NCBI GenBank assembly: GCA_041664345.1
Contig: JBAYKX010000024.1
Location: forward strand, 10,208 to 74,207
Origin: GWE2-40-63 sp041664345
GTDB lineage: Bacteria; Bacteroidota; Bacteroidia; Bacteroidales; SZUA-534
Length of the DNA stretch: 64,000 bases
Direction: 5' to 3'
Numbering within the stretch: position 1 is the stretch's first letter; the number at the start of each line of letters is the position of its first letter. The notes beneath the pieces are model-generated. The model was given only the letters and a program-made list of their open reading frames with translations, made no database searches and was not told the DNA's origin. Positions 19,940 to 28,695 of this stretch are shown here, one piece after another. Position numbers and translations under genes: made by a program.

Positions 19940-20567
19940 CTGTTTTTAATAGATGAGATGTAAATCCCGAGTGGACTCCACTGAAACTTCGGTGTGATGG
20001 TTCAACTGAACTCGCTCCTATGTCTCAGTCGAACGCTAGTTGAAGTAAAATAAAGGTATCTCAGGGTTATATTGGCTTCACCGAACTCGTAAACTGGGTT
20101 ACCCGTAGCTCTACTTCGATGGAAATAACGCGAGTTCGACATAACATATTCGTTACTTATAAAATAGCTAAGTCATTATTAAAACATCGTTGGTAAATTG
20201 GAATAATGGAAGAAAAATGGAAATTAATTCACTGATTATGTTTTAATAGGTCCATCTTTCCAACTTCCCATTTCCCCACCTTCCCAGTTTTTCATTTTTC
20301 CATACTTCCCGTCTTTCCATTTTTTCACCCTGTAACACTGTAACCTTGACACCTTCCCTTCATTCTATTTTCTTATCTTTCCACCAACTTATATTTTTAC
20401 TTGCTCGCAGCGGCCTGCCCCGACAGCTCGGGGGCGCTGCAAGTTCCATTTCCCCATCTACCCATTTCCCAACATTCCCAGTTTCCCAACATTCCATCTT
20501 TCCATTTAAAATAATAAGCTTTCAATGCATTTTTGCATCCATCGAACGGTCGTTATTTCAGTTTTTC
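19940..20567. other. Gene-free repeat-rich spacer with a polypyrimidine block
   Basis: No gene is supported here. From about 20250 to 20515 the plus strand is a C/T-rich block built of degenerate TTCCCA / TTTCCA units. It is interrupted by a GC-rich inverted repeat at 20399-20444. The first part (19960-20130) contains fragments such as ACTTCGG, TCAACTGAACTCGCTCC and AGTTCGAC, resembling short palindromic repeat debris found between genes in this phylum. Confidence 0.6.
20399..20444. repeat. GC-rich compound inverted repeat
   Basis: Nested arms pair as ACTTG/CAAGT, GCAGCG/CGCTGC and CCCCGA/TCGGGG around the loop CAGC. The core CCCCGA-N4-TCGGGG matches similar CCCGA...TCGGG palindromes at 30911 and 51405, so this is probably a member of a dispersed intergenic repeat family. 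Confidence 0.6.
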
Positions 20568-22799
20568 CTATTGAGGAACTATTACATTGATTTGAATCGG
20601 CAGTTGACTTTGGTTGGGTTCATTAACAAGCTTCATTTCATTAACTAGGTAGCCTGCTCCGGCAAATTTGTCGATTATGAATAAAATATAGCGGATGTCG
20701 AGGGCAATATTCCGGCACATTTCGGGATCATACATTATATCACTCATGGTTCCTTCCCAGTTGCGATCGAAGTTTATACCTATTAATTGACCTTTACTGT
20801 TTAGCACCGGACTACCGGAATTGCCTCCAGTGGTATGGTTTGATGCAGTAAAACATACTGGCATGGTGCTATCGGGATTAGCATATTGACCAAATTCCTT
20901 TTTCTGGTAGAGTTCTTTTAAACGGGTGGGAACATTATAATCGTAAATGTCAGGATCGTCCTTTTCAATGATGCCTTCCAATGTTGTCTGATAGCTGTAA
21001 GTTACCGCATCCATTGGAATATAATTGTCAATTTGCCCAAATGCCATGCGAAAGGTGGAATTGGCATCGGGGTAAAAATGTTTATCAGCCTGAAATTCTC
21101 TCAAACCTTTGAGATACTTTTGGTGCAAGTTACTTATTTGTTTGTTTGTTACTTTTAATACCGGATTTAACGATTGCAGATAAATGGCAAGAGCCTGATT
21201 ATAAATAATTACCATCGGATCCTTATGAAGTATTTTCAATTTCTTGAGTGAAAATGAAGTTAAAAAAGCATTTAACTTATCGGGATAAGGAAACATTGAC
21301 TTTTGATACACATAATGGGTAAAATCATCAATATTGCCTTTAAACTTTGTATCAATTAGCTTAAGTATTTCGGGATGAAATTCTTTGGGTACATTGGTAT
21401 AAAAGAATTCAATATATGCTCTGAACAGTTTTTTATCCGTTTCAAAATTATAGTTTTTGTAAAACGGTTCGGTTAAAGCAACTATATTTTGAACGGTTTT
21501 ATCTAACTCTTCTTTTTCGGTTTCTTTTGTAAATTGGTCAAATGCATTAAATTTTCCTGCCAAATCAACTGTTTCTACCTCAAACAAGGTTTCGTTAAAA
21601 TACACTGCTGACAATAGATTAGGTGTTAGTTGAGCATATAATTTGTTGTATTGTGGCAGTATCTGGTTGTATTCATTTTTAGTTACTTCATTTTGAACCA
21701 GCCATTCCTGAAAACTTTCCTCAAGTAGTTGTTTTTTCTTTATGGCATTCATCCGTTCCAGTCCAAGGTTTTCACCCATCCATTTTTTCCACCCATTGGC
21801 AATTCCTGCAGCTTTCGATGCATATTGTATCCGCACCTTAGGATCAGCATTCATGGCTGCTTTGATTATATTCAGGCTTTGAGTCCTAATTTTTATTTTT
21901 GCAGGGTTAATAACGTTTTTTTGCATAGTAACAGCAAATGAAGGTAGATATTGGGTGGTAGTTCCGGGGTAACCCAACACCATGGTAAAATCACCTTTAT
22001 TAACACCATCCATAGAAATATCAAGAACTTTGGCTGGTTTGTAAGGAACATTGCTTTCGGAATAATCAGCAGGATTATTATTTGTATCGGCATATATCCG
22101 GAATAACGAGAAATCTCCGGTGTGACGTGGCCACATCCAGTTATCGGTATCACCCCCAAATTTTCCGATAGCCGAAGGGGGCGCTCCTACCAACCTTACA
22201 TCGGTATAAATTTTATATACCGATAGATAGTATTCGTTTCCGGCAAAAAAAGGCTGAACTTTTGCATAATACAATCCATTTTCATAAGCTTGTGTTTCAA
22301 TACTCATTATATTGCTTTCAATAATTGAATCGCGGATGAATTCATCCGTATTTTCATTTATATTTTCCAATACTTTTAATGTAACCTCTTCCATCCGATT
22401 TAAAAAGCACACACCCAAATCATCATTAGTTAGTTCTTCCTGCTGGTTCATAGCCCAAAAACCATTTGTCAGATAATCATTTTCGAGTGAACTATGCGAT
22501 TGAATGTAATCGTACCCACAGTGATGATTGGTTAACATGAGTCCTTGATTTGAAATAATTTGACCACTGCAAAAATGGTGATACGGATTGCTTATATGAA
22601 CCAAGCCAACCACCGCATCTTTTATGCTTTCCTGATTGATGCTGTACAAATCTTCTGCAGTAAGTTTGAATCCTTTTTCCTCCATCTGCTGAATGGTATA
22701 TTTTTTAAGCATAATAGGCAGCCACATTCCTTCTACTGCTTGAGTTGCCTGCACCAGCATTAGAGTAAAAATCGACAAGAGTAAACTTCTAGTAATCAT
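20568..22799 (-). CDS. S46 family dipeptidyl-peptidase, DPP11-like (Asp/Glu-specific)
   Basis: S46 enzymes are periplasmic serine peptidases that release dipeptides from oligopeptides in asaccharolytic Bacteroidota. A signal peptide (residues 1-21) precedes VEGMWLP, the usual mature N-terminus. The catalytic elements are visible: His in TNHHCGY (residues 90-96), an Asp-containing block (GGDTDNWMWPRHTGDF), and Ser661 in GGNSGSP. Residue 679, exactly 18 after the catalytic serine, is arginine (INFDRNWEG). In Porphyromonas DPP11 the residue at this spacing (Ser655 to Arg673) confers Asp/Glu preference, while DPP7 has glycine, so I infer an acidic-residue-specific enzyme. The length of 743 is normal. 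It is the last gene of a five-gene minus-strand operon, 14 bases after maf. Confidence 0.92.
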   Translation of the reverse strand: MITRSLLLSIFTLMLVQATQAVEGMWLPIMLKKYTIQQMEEKGFKLTAEDLYSINQESIKDAVVGLVHISNPYHHFCSGQIISNQGLMLTNHHCGYDYIQSHSSLENDYLTNGFWAMNQQEELTNDDLGVCFLNRMEEVTLKVLENINENTDEFIRDSIIESNIMSIETQAYENGLYYAKVQPFFAGNEYYLSVYKIYTDVRLVGAPPSAIGKFGGDTDNWMWPRHTGDFSLFRIYADTNNNPADYSESNVPYKPAKVLDISMDGVNKGDFTMVLGYPGTTTQYLPSFAVTMQKNVINPAKIKIRTQSLNIIKAAMNADPKVRIQYASKAAGIANGWKKWMGENLGLERMNAIKKKQLLEESFQEWLVQNEVTKNEYNQILPQYNKLYAQLTPNLLSAVYFNETLFEVETVDLAGKFNAFDQFTKETEKEELDKTVQNIVALTEPFYKNYNFETDKKLFRAYIEFFYTNVPKEFHPEILKLIDTKFKGNIDDFTHYVYQKSMFPYPDKLNAFLTSFSLKKLKILHKDPMVIIYNQALAIYLQSLNPVLKVTNKQISNLHQKYLKGLREFQADKHFYPDANSTFRMAFGQIDNYIPMDAVTYSYQTTLEGIIEKDDPDIYDYNVPTRLKELYQKKEFGQYANPDSTMPVCFTASNHTTGGNSGSPVLNSKGQLIGINFDRNWEGTMSDIMYDPEMCRNIALDIRYILFIIDKFAGAGYLVNEMKLVNEPNQSQLPIQINVIVPQ

Positions 22800-22813
22800 G
22801 TGAAGCTGTTTTA

Positions 22814-23398
22814 TTAAAATTTCTTTAATTCGTCGTATAATTTTTGAATAGGTAACCCCATTACATTAAAATAAGATCCGTTAATGCGCTCAACCCCCAC
22901 ATAACCAATCCATTCCTGAATACCATAAGCTCCAGCTTTATCATAAGGTTGGTGGCTATTTAAATAATATTCTATTTCGTGATCTCCCAATTGCCGGAAA
23001 TAAACCTGAGTGCTCGCCCAAAAGGTTTTTTCTTTTTGCTTGGTAATTAAGCAAACTCCCGTGTAAACAGTGTGCATAGTGCCTGACAATAATTTAAGCA
23101 TCCGGAAAGCATCCTTATAATCGGTTGGTTTTCCTAATACTTGTTCATTAACCCAAACAATGGTATCGGCAGTAATCAATAATTCGCGTTCATTCAATTC
23201 ACTCAAAAAAGCTTCTGCCTTAAGTTTTGCCAGATACACTGCAATTGCTTCTTCTTTAAGGTGATCTGGGTATAGTTCCGGAACTTCCTTTATTCGTACG
23301 GTAAAATTAATTCCTAATTCTTTTAACAGATGTTGCCTGCGCGGTGATTGAGAAGCCAGAATAATATCATGGTTCTTAATTGCTGTAATATCATGCAT
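22814..23398 (-). CDS. maf: Maf-family nucleotide pyrophosphatase
   Basis: Maf proteins hydrolyse non-canonical or methylated nucleoside triphosphates in the cytoplasm. The 194-residue protein has the N-terminal motif LASQSPRR (residues 14-21), the central acidic motif ADTIVW, the GKPTDYKDA motif and the C-terminal YDKAGAYGIQ signature. It starts one base after the stop codon of the upstream prenyltransferase gene, so the genes are surely co-transcribed. Which Maf substrate class it belongs to cannot be told by eye. Confidence 0.93.
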   Translation of the reverse strand: MHDITAIKNHDIILASQSPRRQHLLKELGINFTVRIKEVPELYPDHLKEEAIAVYLAKLKAEAFLSELNERELLITADTIVWVNEQVLGKPTDYKDAFRMLKLLSGTMHTVYTGVCLITKQKEKTFWASTQVYFRQLGDHEIEYYLNSHQPYDKAGAYGIQEWIGYVGVERINGSYFNVMGLPIQKLYDELKKF

Positions 23399-23399
23399 T

Positions 23400-24377
23400 T
23401 TACAGTTTTATAAGATACTCCATCAAGAAGTAGGTTACTACCGAATAAAGAATTCCATTTAGCATAATAATTTTCATAAATTGGCTCATGTAATGAAACC
23501 GTTTTACTGAATTTCCTGTTACAGTGAAATAGGTTACAACAACCAATGGAATAGCAATAGTAAATAGTAAGTACCATTTCGAAATTTGGTTGTTTAAATA
23601 AGAGTTATAAAAATACCATAAAAGCCAAATGGTAAGTATTGATAGCATGGAAATTATAATTTTTGCTGACTTTACTCCTAAAATTACAGGAATCGTATTG
23701 CAACCGTAACTGGAATCGCCCTCAAAATCTTCCATGTCTTTAATAATTTCGCGAATAAGATTGGTTAGAAAAGCAAATAAAGCAAATGAAGCTAGCCAAT
23801 AAAGCAATACTTTAAATGACTGACCCTGCAATGCCATAGCCAACCCATATTCCTGTATTAGTGCATTAAGTTCAAAATAGGCCAGTTGAAGCGGAATCAT
23901 TGCGGTTCCTAAGGCCACAATAATATTGCCAATCAAAAATTGCTTTTTGTAGGTAGTGGAATAGAGCCAGAAAATACCAACAATCATTAAGTAAGCAACT
24001 AAAATTAATGGTTTTCGGAAGTGCCAGGCTAGAAACCCAGAGAGAATTACTGCAATTGCATTGAGCGTGAAATGAAGGATTATGGCAAAGCGTCGATGCA
24101 CGGTATTTCCAACAATTACTTCTTCAGGACGATTAATGGAATCAATTTTTCTATCGAAATAATCGTTAATAACATAACCGGCAGCTCCTAATAACATATT
24201 AATAAGAATGAGCAGGTTGAAGAGCAAAAAAGGGAGCTGCAATTGCATGTTTTCGCCTAAAGCAAACGAATAGCCGTAAGTTAAAGCCGGCTCAATAATA
24301 CCATAACGCAGCAAATACATGGTTAATGGCACCATGAGTAAGTTTTGAATCCGGATTAGCTTTAGGTATTTTATCAT
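23400..24377 (-). CDS. UbiA-family prenyltransferase (geranylgeranylglycerol-phosphate synthase-like)
   Basis: This membrane enzyme would transfer an isoprenyl group from a diphosphate donor to an acceptor. The 325-residue protein is highly hydrophobic, with eight to nine membrane segments. It carries the first Asp-rich motif NDYFDRKIDSINRPEE (about residues 66-81) and the second, DMEDFEGDSSYGCNTIP. In Bacteroidota this gene is usually labelled geranylgeranylglycerol-phosphate geranylgeranyltransferase; the natural acceptor is not certain. It lies between kdsC-like and maf genes with almost no spacing, a gene order that I recall as common in the phylum. Confidence 0.88.
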   Translation of the reverse strand: MIKYLKLIRIQNLLMVPLTMYLLRYGIIEPALTYGYSFALGENMQLQLPFLLFNLLILINMLLGAAGYVINDYFDRKIDSINRPEEVIVGNTVHRRFAIILHFTLNAIAVILSGFLAWHFRKPLILVAYLMIVGIFWLYSTTYKKQFLIGNIIVALGTAMIPLQLAYFELNALIQEYGLAMALQGQSFKVLLYWLASFALFAFLTNLIREIIKDMEDFEGDSSYGCNTIPVILGVKSAKIIISMLSILTIWLLWYFYNSYLNNQISKWYLLFTIAIPLVVVTYFTVTGNSVKRFHYMSQFMKIIMLNGILYSVVTYFLMEYLIKL

Positions 24378-24379
24378 TA

Positions 24380-24913
24380 CTAAAGTATTTCTGGTTTATC
24401 AATGGAAAGGTCAACCCATTTACCTTGTGCTCTGAGAACTTGCTCTATTACATCGCGCACACAACCATCCCCTCCATTCAGATTTGAAATGTATTTCGAA
24501 ATCAGCTTTACCTCAACTGCTGCATCGGCTGGACAAGTTGGGGTTCCCACCATTTTAAGTACCGGAAAATCAGGAATATCATCGCCCATGTAAAGCACCG
24601 AATCGAAATCGAGGTTATACTTTTTAGCAAAGTGCTCCATGGCCTCGGTTTTTTCGAATGAACCCATGTAAAGATCGGTAATATCTAAATATTGTAACCT
24701 TTTTATGGCGCCTTCATTTTCTCTACCGGCACTGATTATTCCAATGGGGAAACCCTGTTTTTGTGCAAACCTGACTGCGAACCCATCTTTGCCATTAAAA
24801 GCCCTTACCTGTTCTCCATTGGCAAAACAGTACATTAAATTATCTGTAAATACTCCATCCACATCAAAAACAAATGCTTTTACTTTCCGTAAGTCTTCTT
24901 TAAAATTGCTCAT
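24380..24913 (-). CDS. kdsC: KdsC-like HAD phosphatase
   Basis: KdsC removes phosphate from 3-deoxy-D-manno-octulosonate 8-phosphate during lipopolysaccharide core synthesis. The 177-residue protein shows HAD motif I as FDVDGVFTDN (about residues 15-24), motif II as IISAGRE, and motif III/IV as YMGDDIPDFPVL, with GGDGCVRDVIE near the end as in the C0-type subfamily. No cap domain is present, consistent with KdsC tetramers. It starts 33 bases after the DUF2520 gene in the same operon. Other HAD phosphatases of the same class cannot be fully excluded. Confidence 0.88.
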   Translation of the reverse strand: MSNFKEDLRKVKAFVFDVDGVFTDNLMYCFANGEQVRAFNGKDGFAVRFAQKQGFPIGIISAGRENEGAIKRLQYLDITDLYMGSFEKTEAMEHFAKKYNLDFDSVLYMGDDIPDFPVLKMVGTPTCPADAAVEVKLISKYISNLNGGDGCVRDVIEQVLRAQGKWVDLSIDKPEIL

Positions 24914-24945
24914 TCCAATTATATCTAAAATAGTTAAAGCATATT

Positions 24946-25719
24946 CTATTTTTTCGTTTTCACATCCAAAAAATCCTGAATACTGCTGCTTACAAAACTA
25001 TATAATTTTTCTAATTTGTCTGATTTTAATTGATGTAAGTGTGCCTCCATAACTAACAAATCATTCCTAACGGCTGGTCCTGTTTGTGATTCGGAAGGCG
25101 ATAACTGCTGGACTTTACTGGCCGTTTCGGTAATTAAGGGTTTTATTAACTCAAACGGAAGGTTTTTATCCTGAAGTATCTGCTGAGCCACCGCATACAT
25201 GTGGTTAACAAAGTTGTTGGCGAAAACTGCAGCTAAATGGCATTGTTTCCGCTGTTCGGAATCCATTTCAATCGGATTGTTTGAAATAGATTTTGCTAAA
25301 CCCATCAATAATAGCTTTGCTTCCTGATGATTTGCTTCAATGCAAATAGGTATTTGACTTAAATTGATAGCCCGTTCCTTGGTAAATGTTTGCAATGGAT
25401 AAAAAACTCCGTGGTTCTTGAATTTTGATAAGGCTAACATGGGAATACTTCCCGAAGTATGGGCAATCAAACGGGGCTCAAATTGCCATTGATCGGCAAT
25501 TTCATTGATAGCCCGGTCAGAAACGCAAATTAAGTAGAAATCGGCATCAGGAAAAATGGAAGCTATTTGGTTGGTTGCTTCAGCATTCACTATATTAGCC
25601 AATTCATGGGCATGATCTAAATTCCGGCTGAAAACCTGCACAATTCTATGGCCAGAATTGAATAAGTTATTTGCCAAATGATGGGCTACATTGCCAGAAC
25701 CAATAATTGAAACATTCAT
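24946..25719 (-). CDS. Rossmann-fold DUF2520 oxidoreductase-like protein
   Basis: This 257-residue protein begins with a dinucleotide-binding motif, SIIGSGNVAHHLA (residues 4-16), and has the two-domain layout of the F420/NADP-dependent reductase and pyrroline-5-carboxylate reductase fold. The C-terminal helical domain (from about residue 125) contains HLAAVFANNFVNHMY, the typical DUF2520 signature. The substrate is not known for the family. It is the first gene of the minus-strand operon leading to the S46 peptidase. Confidence 0.85.
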   Translation of the reverse strand: MNVSIIGSGNVAHHLANNLFNSGHRIVQVFSRNLDHAHELANIVNAEATNQIASIFPDADFYLICVSDRAINEIADQWQFEPRLIAHTSGSIPMLALSKFKNHGVFYPLQTFTKERAINLSQIPICIEANHQEAKLLLMGLAKSISNNPIEMDSEQRKQCHLAAVFANNFVNHMYAVAQQILQDKNLPFELIKPLITETASKVQQLSPSESQTGPAVRNDLLVMEAHLHQLKSDKLEKLYSFVSSSIQDFLDVKTKK

Positions 25720-26202
25720 TTTAATTGTTGTATTTTAAATCCGAATGGTATAATTGTAATTGCTATTTTAATTACTTAGTCATTAATACAAAAGTAGGAT
25801 ACTTTGTGCTATCCATGCCAATTGAGAATAAAAAAAATATTATGTGCGTTGCGGGTATTTCGTAAATCCGTAGGTTTTTACCTAAGTAATTGTTAGTCAC
25901 GGCACAACTTGTAATTCAATAGCTGCAATACAATCACCTTTAAATAGTTATTTACCAATAAGTCACCCCGTGATTTGCTGATAATAATAAGCTCAATGCA
26001 AGCCTTTAAGTTTACCGTTTCTATTTTTTTGTTACTTTTGGTAAAGGCTGGCAAAACCAAGTTTATAAACCAACTACAAAAACTAAGGCTAAATGAGAAC
26101 TATCCCTACTCCTACTGGTGTTATACATGAAAATGAGAGAGATAAACTCGGTAGAAAGGATTAGATTTGAGTTACCAACCATATTAAAAAACCCATCATA
26201 CA
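25720..26202. other. Gene-free divergent spacer
   Basis: This 483-base region separates the divergent DUF2520 operon and the aspartyl protease gene. Short frames here (for example ATG 26094, 23 codons) lack coding character. I see no hairpin with a T run and no clear promoter box, although both flanking genes must be transcribed outward from here. Confidence 0.5.
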
Positions 26203-27570
26203 ATGAATACAAAAAAAATAATTTACATACATCTATTGGCTTTTTTTATCTTCGGGATATTTTTATTACCAGCAGCAATATTTAACTTATCCTTTGCGCG
26301 ATTTATCTTGTCCTATGTACCTATTTTAGTAATATTTGGAGTACTTAGTTTAAGTTTAGCTTTTATTATTAACAAAAACAAGAAACTTGGTAGTATTCTT
26401 ATGCTTCTATTTCTATCGCTTATATCAATCATGGTGTTAATGATAAAAATTATAGATAACCAAAATACAGAAAAAGTTAATTGGAATTCGCCAAATGATA
26501 ACGTACCAATTGATTTTGTCGTCGGAAAACAAGGACTAATTTATTTGAATGCCAAAATAAATGATGTAAACGGACTTTTTCTTTTCGATACGGGTTGCGA
26601 GCTAACCTCTGTTAATGAAAAAATTGTCTGCGACAAAAAAAAGAAATTGAATCCCTATACAATATTGGATGCAAAGGGAATAACACAAACCAAAAATGTA
26701 TTCAAGGTTAAATCGTTTGAATTAGGTGCAATTGAAATTAGAAAATTACATGTGTATCCTACTGATAGTATAACATGGACACATCCCAAAGGCAGTAATT
26801 ACAATCAGGATAGTATTCTTGGAACTATTGGTAATAACATCATTTCTAAATTTATTTGGGATTTTGATTTAATAAATCAACGTGTTACGGTCTCAAATAA
26901 CAAAATGTACTGCCTGAATCTTCTCGATTCGGCTGCAATTGATCTTGTTACAAAAGGTAATCATAAAGAAATTGAGGTGCTAATCAATGGGGAACAAAAA
27001 ATACTAACTCTGGATTTTGGATGTAGTTTTCCAATCGTACTTTCAGATTCAATTCCCGAAAAGAAAGTAACTGAAGAAAATTTTGTTTTTTGTCATGAAA
27101 CAAAAGGTGCATTAGATCACCTGGACTCCACTGAAATAAGTAAGAACAGTTTTGATTTTGCAGATATAAAACTTGGAACTTATGAATATACACAGATAAA
27201 ATGTGTTGAAAATGATCATGCAGATTTATTGGGCATACCTTTTATTTGGTCATTTAAAAGAGTGGTTTTAGACTTCAACAATTGTAAATCTTATTTTATT
27301 TCGGAAAACGAATTTGCAGGTGGTTTTGGGGTTAATAATTATAACCGTCAATCCACAAATGATGAAATGGATGAAAATGGAGTAATCTGGGCAGGTAAAC
27401 CAGGTGGAATGACAGTTGTAATTGAAAGGGATTCAATTCGAATTAAATATATCATTTATGGGAGCTCGAAATTCTATAAGAATAATTATAATCTCCTTTG
27501 CAATGATTCATTGTTAATGCCCAATGGTGAAATTCAACATGGCCCTTTTACATTAAATTTTAAACAATAG
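26203..27570 (+). CDS. Membrane-anchored retropepsin-like aspartyl protease
   Basis: The 455-residue protein starts with three hydrophobic helices (about residues 4-26, 33-52 and 61-83). A domain with the aspartyl-protease motif follows: LIYLNAKINDVNGLFLFDTGCE, with catalytic-type DTG near residue 130. A second related lobe shows LTLDFGCSFPIVL near residue 270, with DFG in place of DTG, so the pair could form a pepsin-like two-lobed site with one altered lobe. The last 100 residues hold no motif that I recognise. Bacteroidota encode many DTG-containing secreted proteins of unproven activity. It stands alone, with AT-rich flanks. Confidence 0.7.
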   Translation: MNTKKIIYIHLLAFFIFGIFLLPAAIFNLSFARFILSYVPILVIFGVLSLSLAFIINKNKKLGSILMLLFLSLISIMVLMIKIIDNQNTEKVNWNSPNDNVPIDFVVGKQGLIYLNAKINDVNGLFLFDTGCELTSVNEKIVCDKKKKLNPYTILDAKGITQTKNVFKVKSFELGAIEIRKLHVYPTDSITWTHPKGSNYNQDSILGTIGNNIISKFIWDFDLINQRVTVSNNKMYCLNLLDSAAIDLVTKGNHKEIEVLINGEQKILTLDFGCSFPIVLSDSIPEKKVTEENFVFCHETKGALDHLDSTEISKNSFDFADIKLGTYEYTQIKCVENDHADLLGIPFIWSFKRVVLDFNNCKSYFISENEFAGGFGVNNYNRQSTNDEMDENGVIWAGKPGGMTVVIERDSIRIKYIIYGSSKFYKNNYNLLCNDSLLMPNGEIQHGPFTLNFKQ

Positions 27571-27677
27571 TTTTTTTATTAAAATAGAAGATAAAATACG
27601 GTTGGTAACCCAAAATATAAATTATCATAACTTTAGATAGAAAATTAAGGAGTAACAGAATAGATTTCAGTTAAATT

Positions 27678-28559
27678 ATGAGTAATGCAAAAATATCCAT
27701 ACGTTTTTTTGACGACCGCGAAGTGCGAGCCGTTTGGGACGAGCAAAACGCCAAATGGTGGTTTAGCGTGTTGGATATTGTAGCTTTGCTTACCAACCAA
27801 GACGACTACACCAAAACCCGCAACTATTGGAAATATCTTAAAGCGAAGTTGAAGAAAGAAAAAAACGAGTTGGTTAGTGCCACTACCCAACTGAAACTTT
27901 TAGCAAGTGACGGTAAACGATATTTAACCGATATGTTGGATTATACCGCCATTATTGCCTTAGGCAAAGAATTTCCGGGCAAAAAGGCAAACCGGTTTAT
28001 TGATTGGTTTACGTTCAGCGATGAAAGTATCGATGGAAAAAGTAAAATAAAAGCGTATGCACTGTTTGAAAGTTCTTTTATCAACAGCATTGAAGTTGGT
28101 ACAGCTAAAGGGTTGCAACAAATACATGCATATTTGTTTGGCGGATTGTATGATTTTGCCGGACAAATCAGACAAAATAATATTTCAAAAGGGGGTTTTC
28201 ATTTTGCCGTATCACGCTTTTTAGGCGACACAGTAAAGCAAATAGAAGCAATGCCAGAAACTACAATGGTCGAAATAGTAAACAAATATGTAGAAATGAA
28301 CATTGCACATCCTTTTATGGAAGGTAATGGCAGAAGCGCCAGAATATGGTTGGATTTGATATTAAAAAAACGCCTCAAAAAATGCGTTGATTTGAGTAAA
28401 ATAAGCAAGCGGGATTACATGAACGCAATGATGCTAAGTGCAACCAATAGTAGTGTTCTTGAAACACTTTTGGAAAAAGCACTAACTACCAAAATAAACG
28501 ACCGCGAAATGTTTATGAAAGGGATTGACTACTCCTATTACTACGAAGAAAATGACTAA
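27678..28559 (+). CDS. Bro-N / Fic fusion protein (AMP-transferase-like)
   Basis: Residues about 5-115 form a Bro-N domain (IRFFDDREVRAVWDEQ ... WFSVLDIVALL), a DNA-binding module typical of phage antirepressors. Residues about 135-270 form a Fic domain with the active motif HPFMEGNGRSAR (His211), preceded by GLYDFAGQIR and the flap-like NISKGGFHFA. Fic enzymes transfer AMP or a related group to target hydroxyls. The C-terminus ends SYYYEEND: S286-x3-E290 matches the class III inhibitory helix (S/T-x3-E-G/N), but the next residue is Glu instead of Gly or Asn. The protein is immediately followed by a broken rhuM gene, a pairing seen in mobile restriction or defence loci. Activity and target are unknown. 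Confidence 0.88.
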   Translation: MSNAKISIRFFDDREVRAVWDEQNAKWWFSVLDIVALLTNQDDYTKTRNYWKYLKAKLKKEKNELVSATTQLKLLASDGKRYLTDMLDYTAIIALGKEFPGKKANRFIDWFTFSDESIDGKSKIKAYALFESSFINSIEVGTAKGLQQIHAYLFGGLYDFAGQIRQNNISKGGFHFAVSRFLGDTVKQIEAMPETTMVEIVNKYVEMNIAHPFMEGNGRSARIWLDLILKKRLKKCVDLSKISKRDYMNAMMLSATNSSVLETLLEKALTTKINDREMFMKGIDYSYYYEEND

Positions 28560-28695
28560 TGAAAAAACGGATGAAGAAATCGTCATCGTCATCATCAAAG
28601 GCATTATAATAGTTGAGAGTTAAACATGGCTATTCTCGAACACCTTAAAAATAAATGTATGAGTGAGCAAATTGCAATAATAGAAGGAGGTAGTA

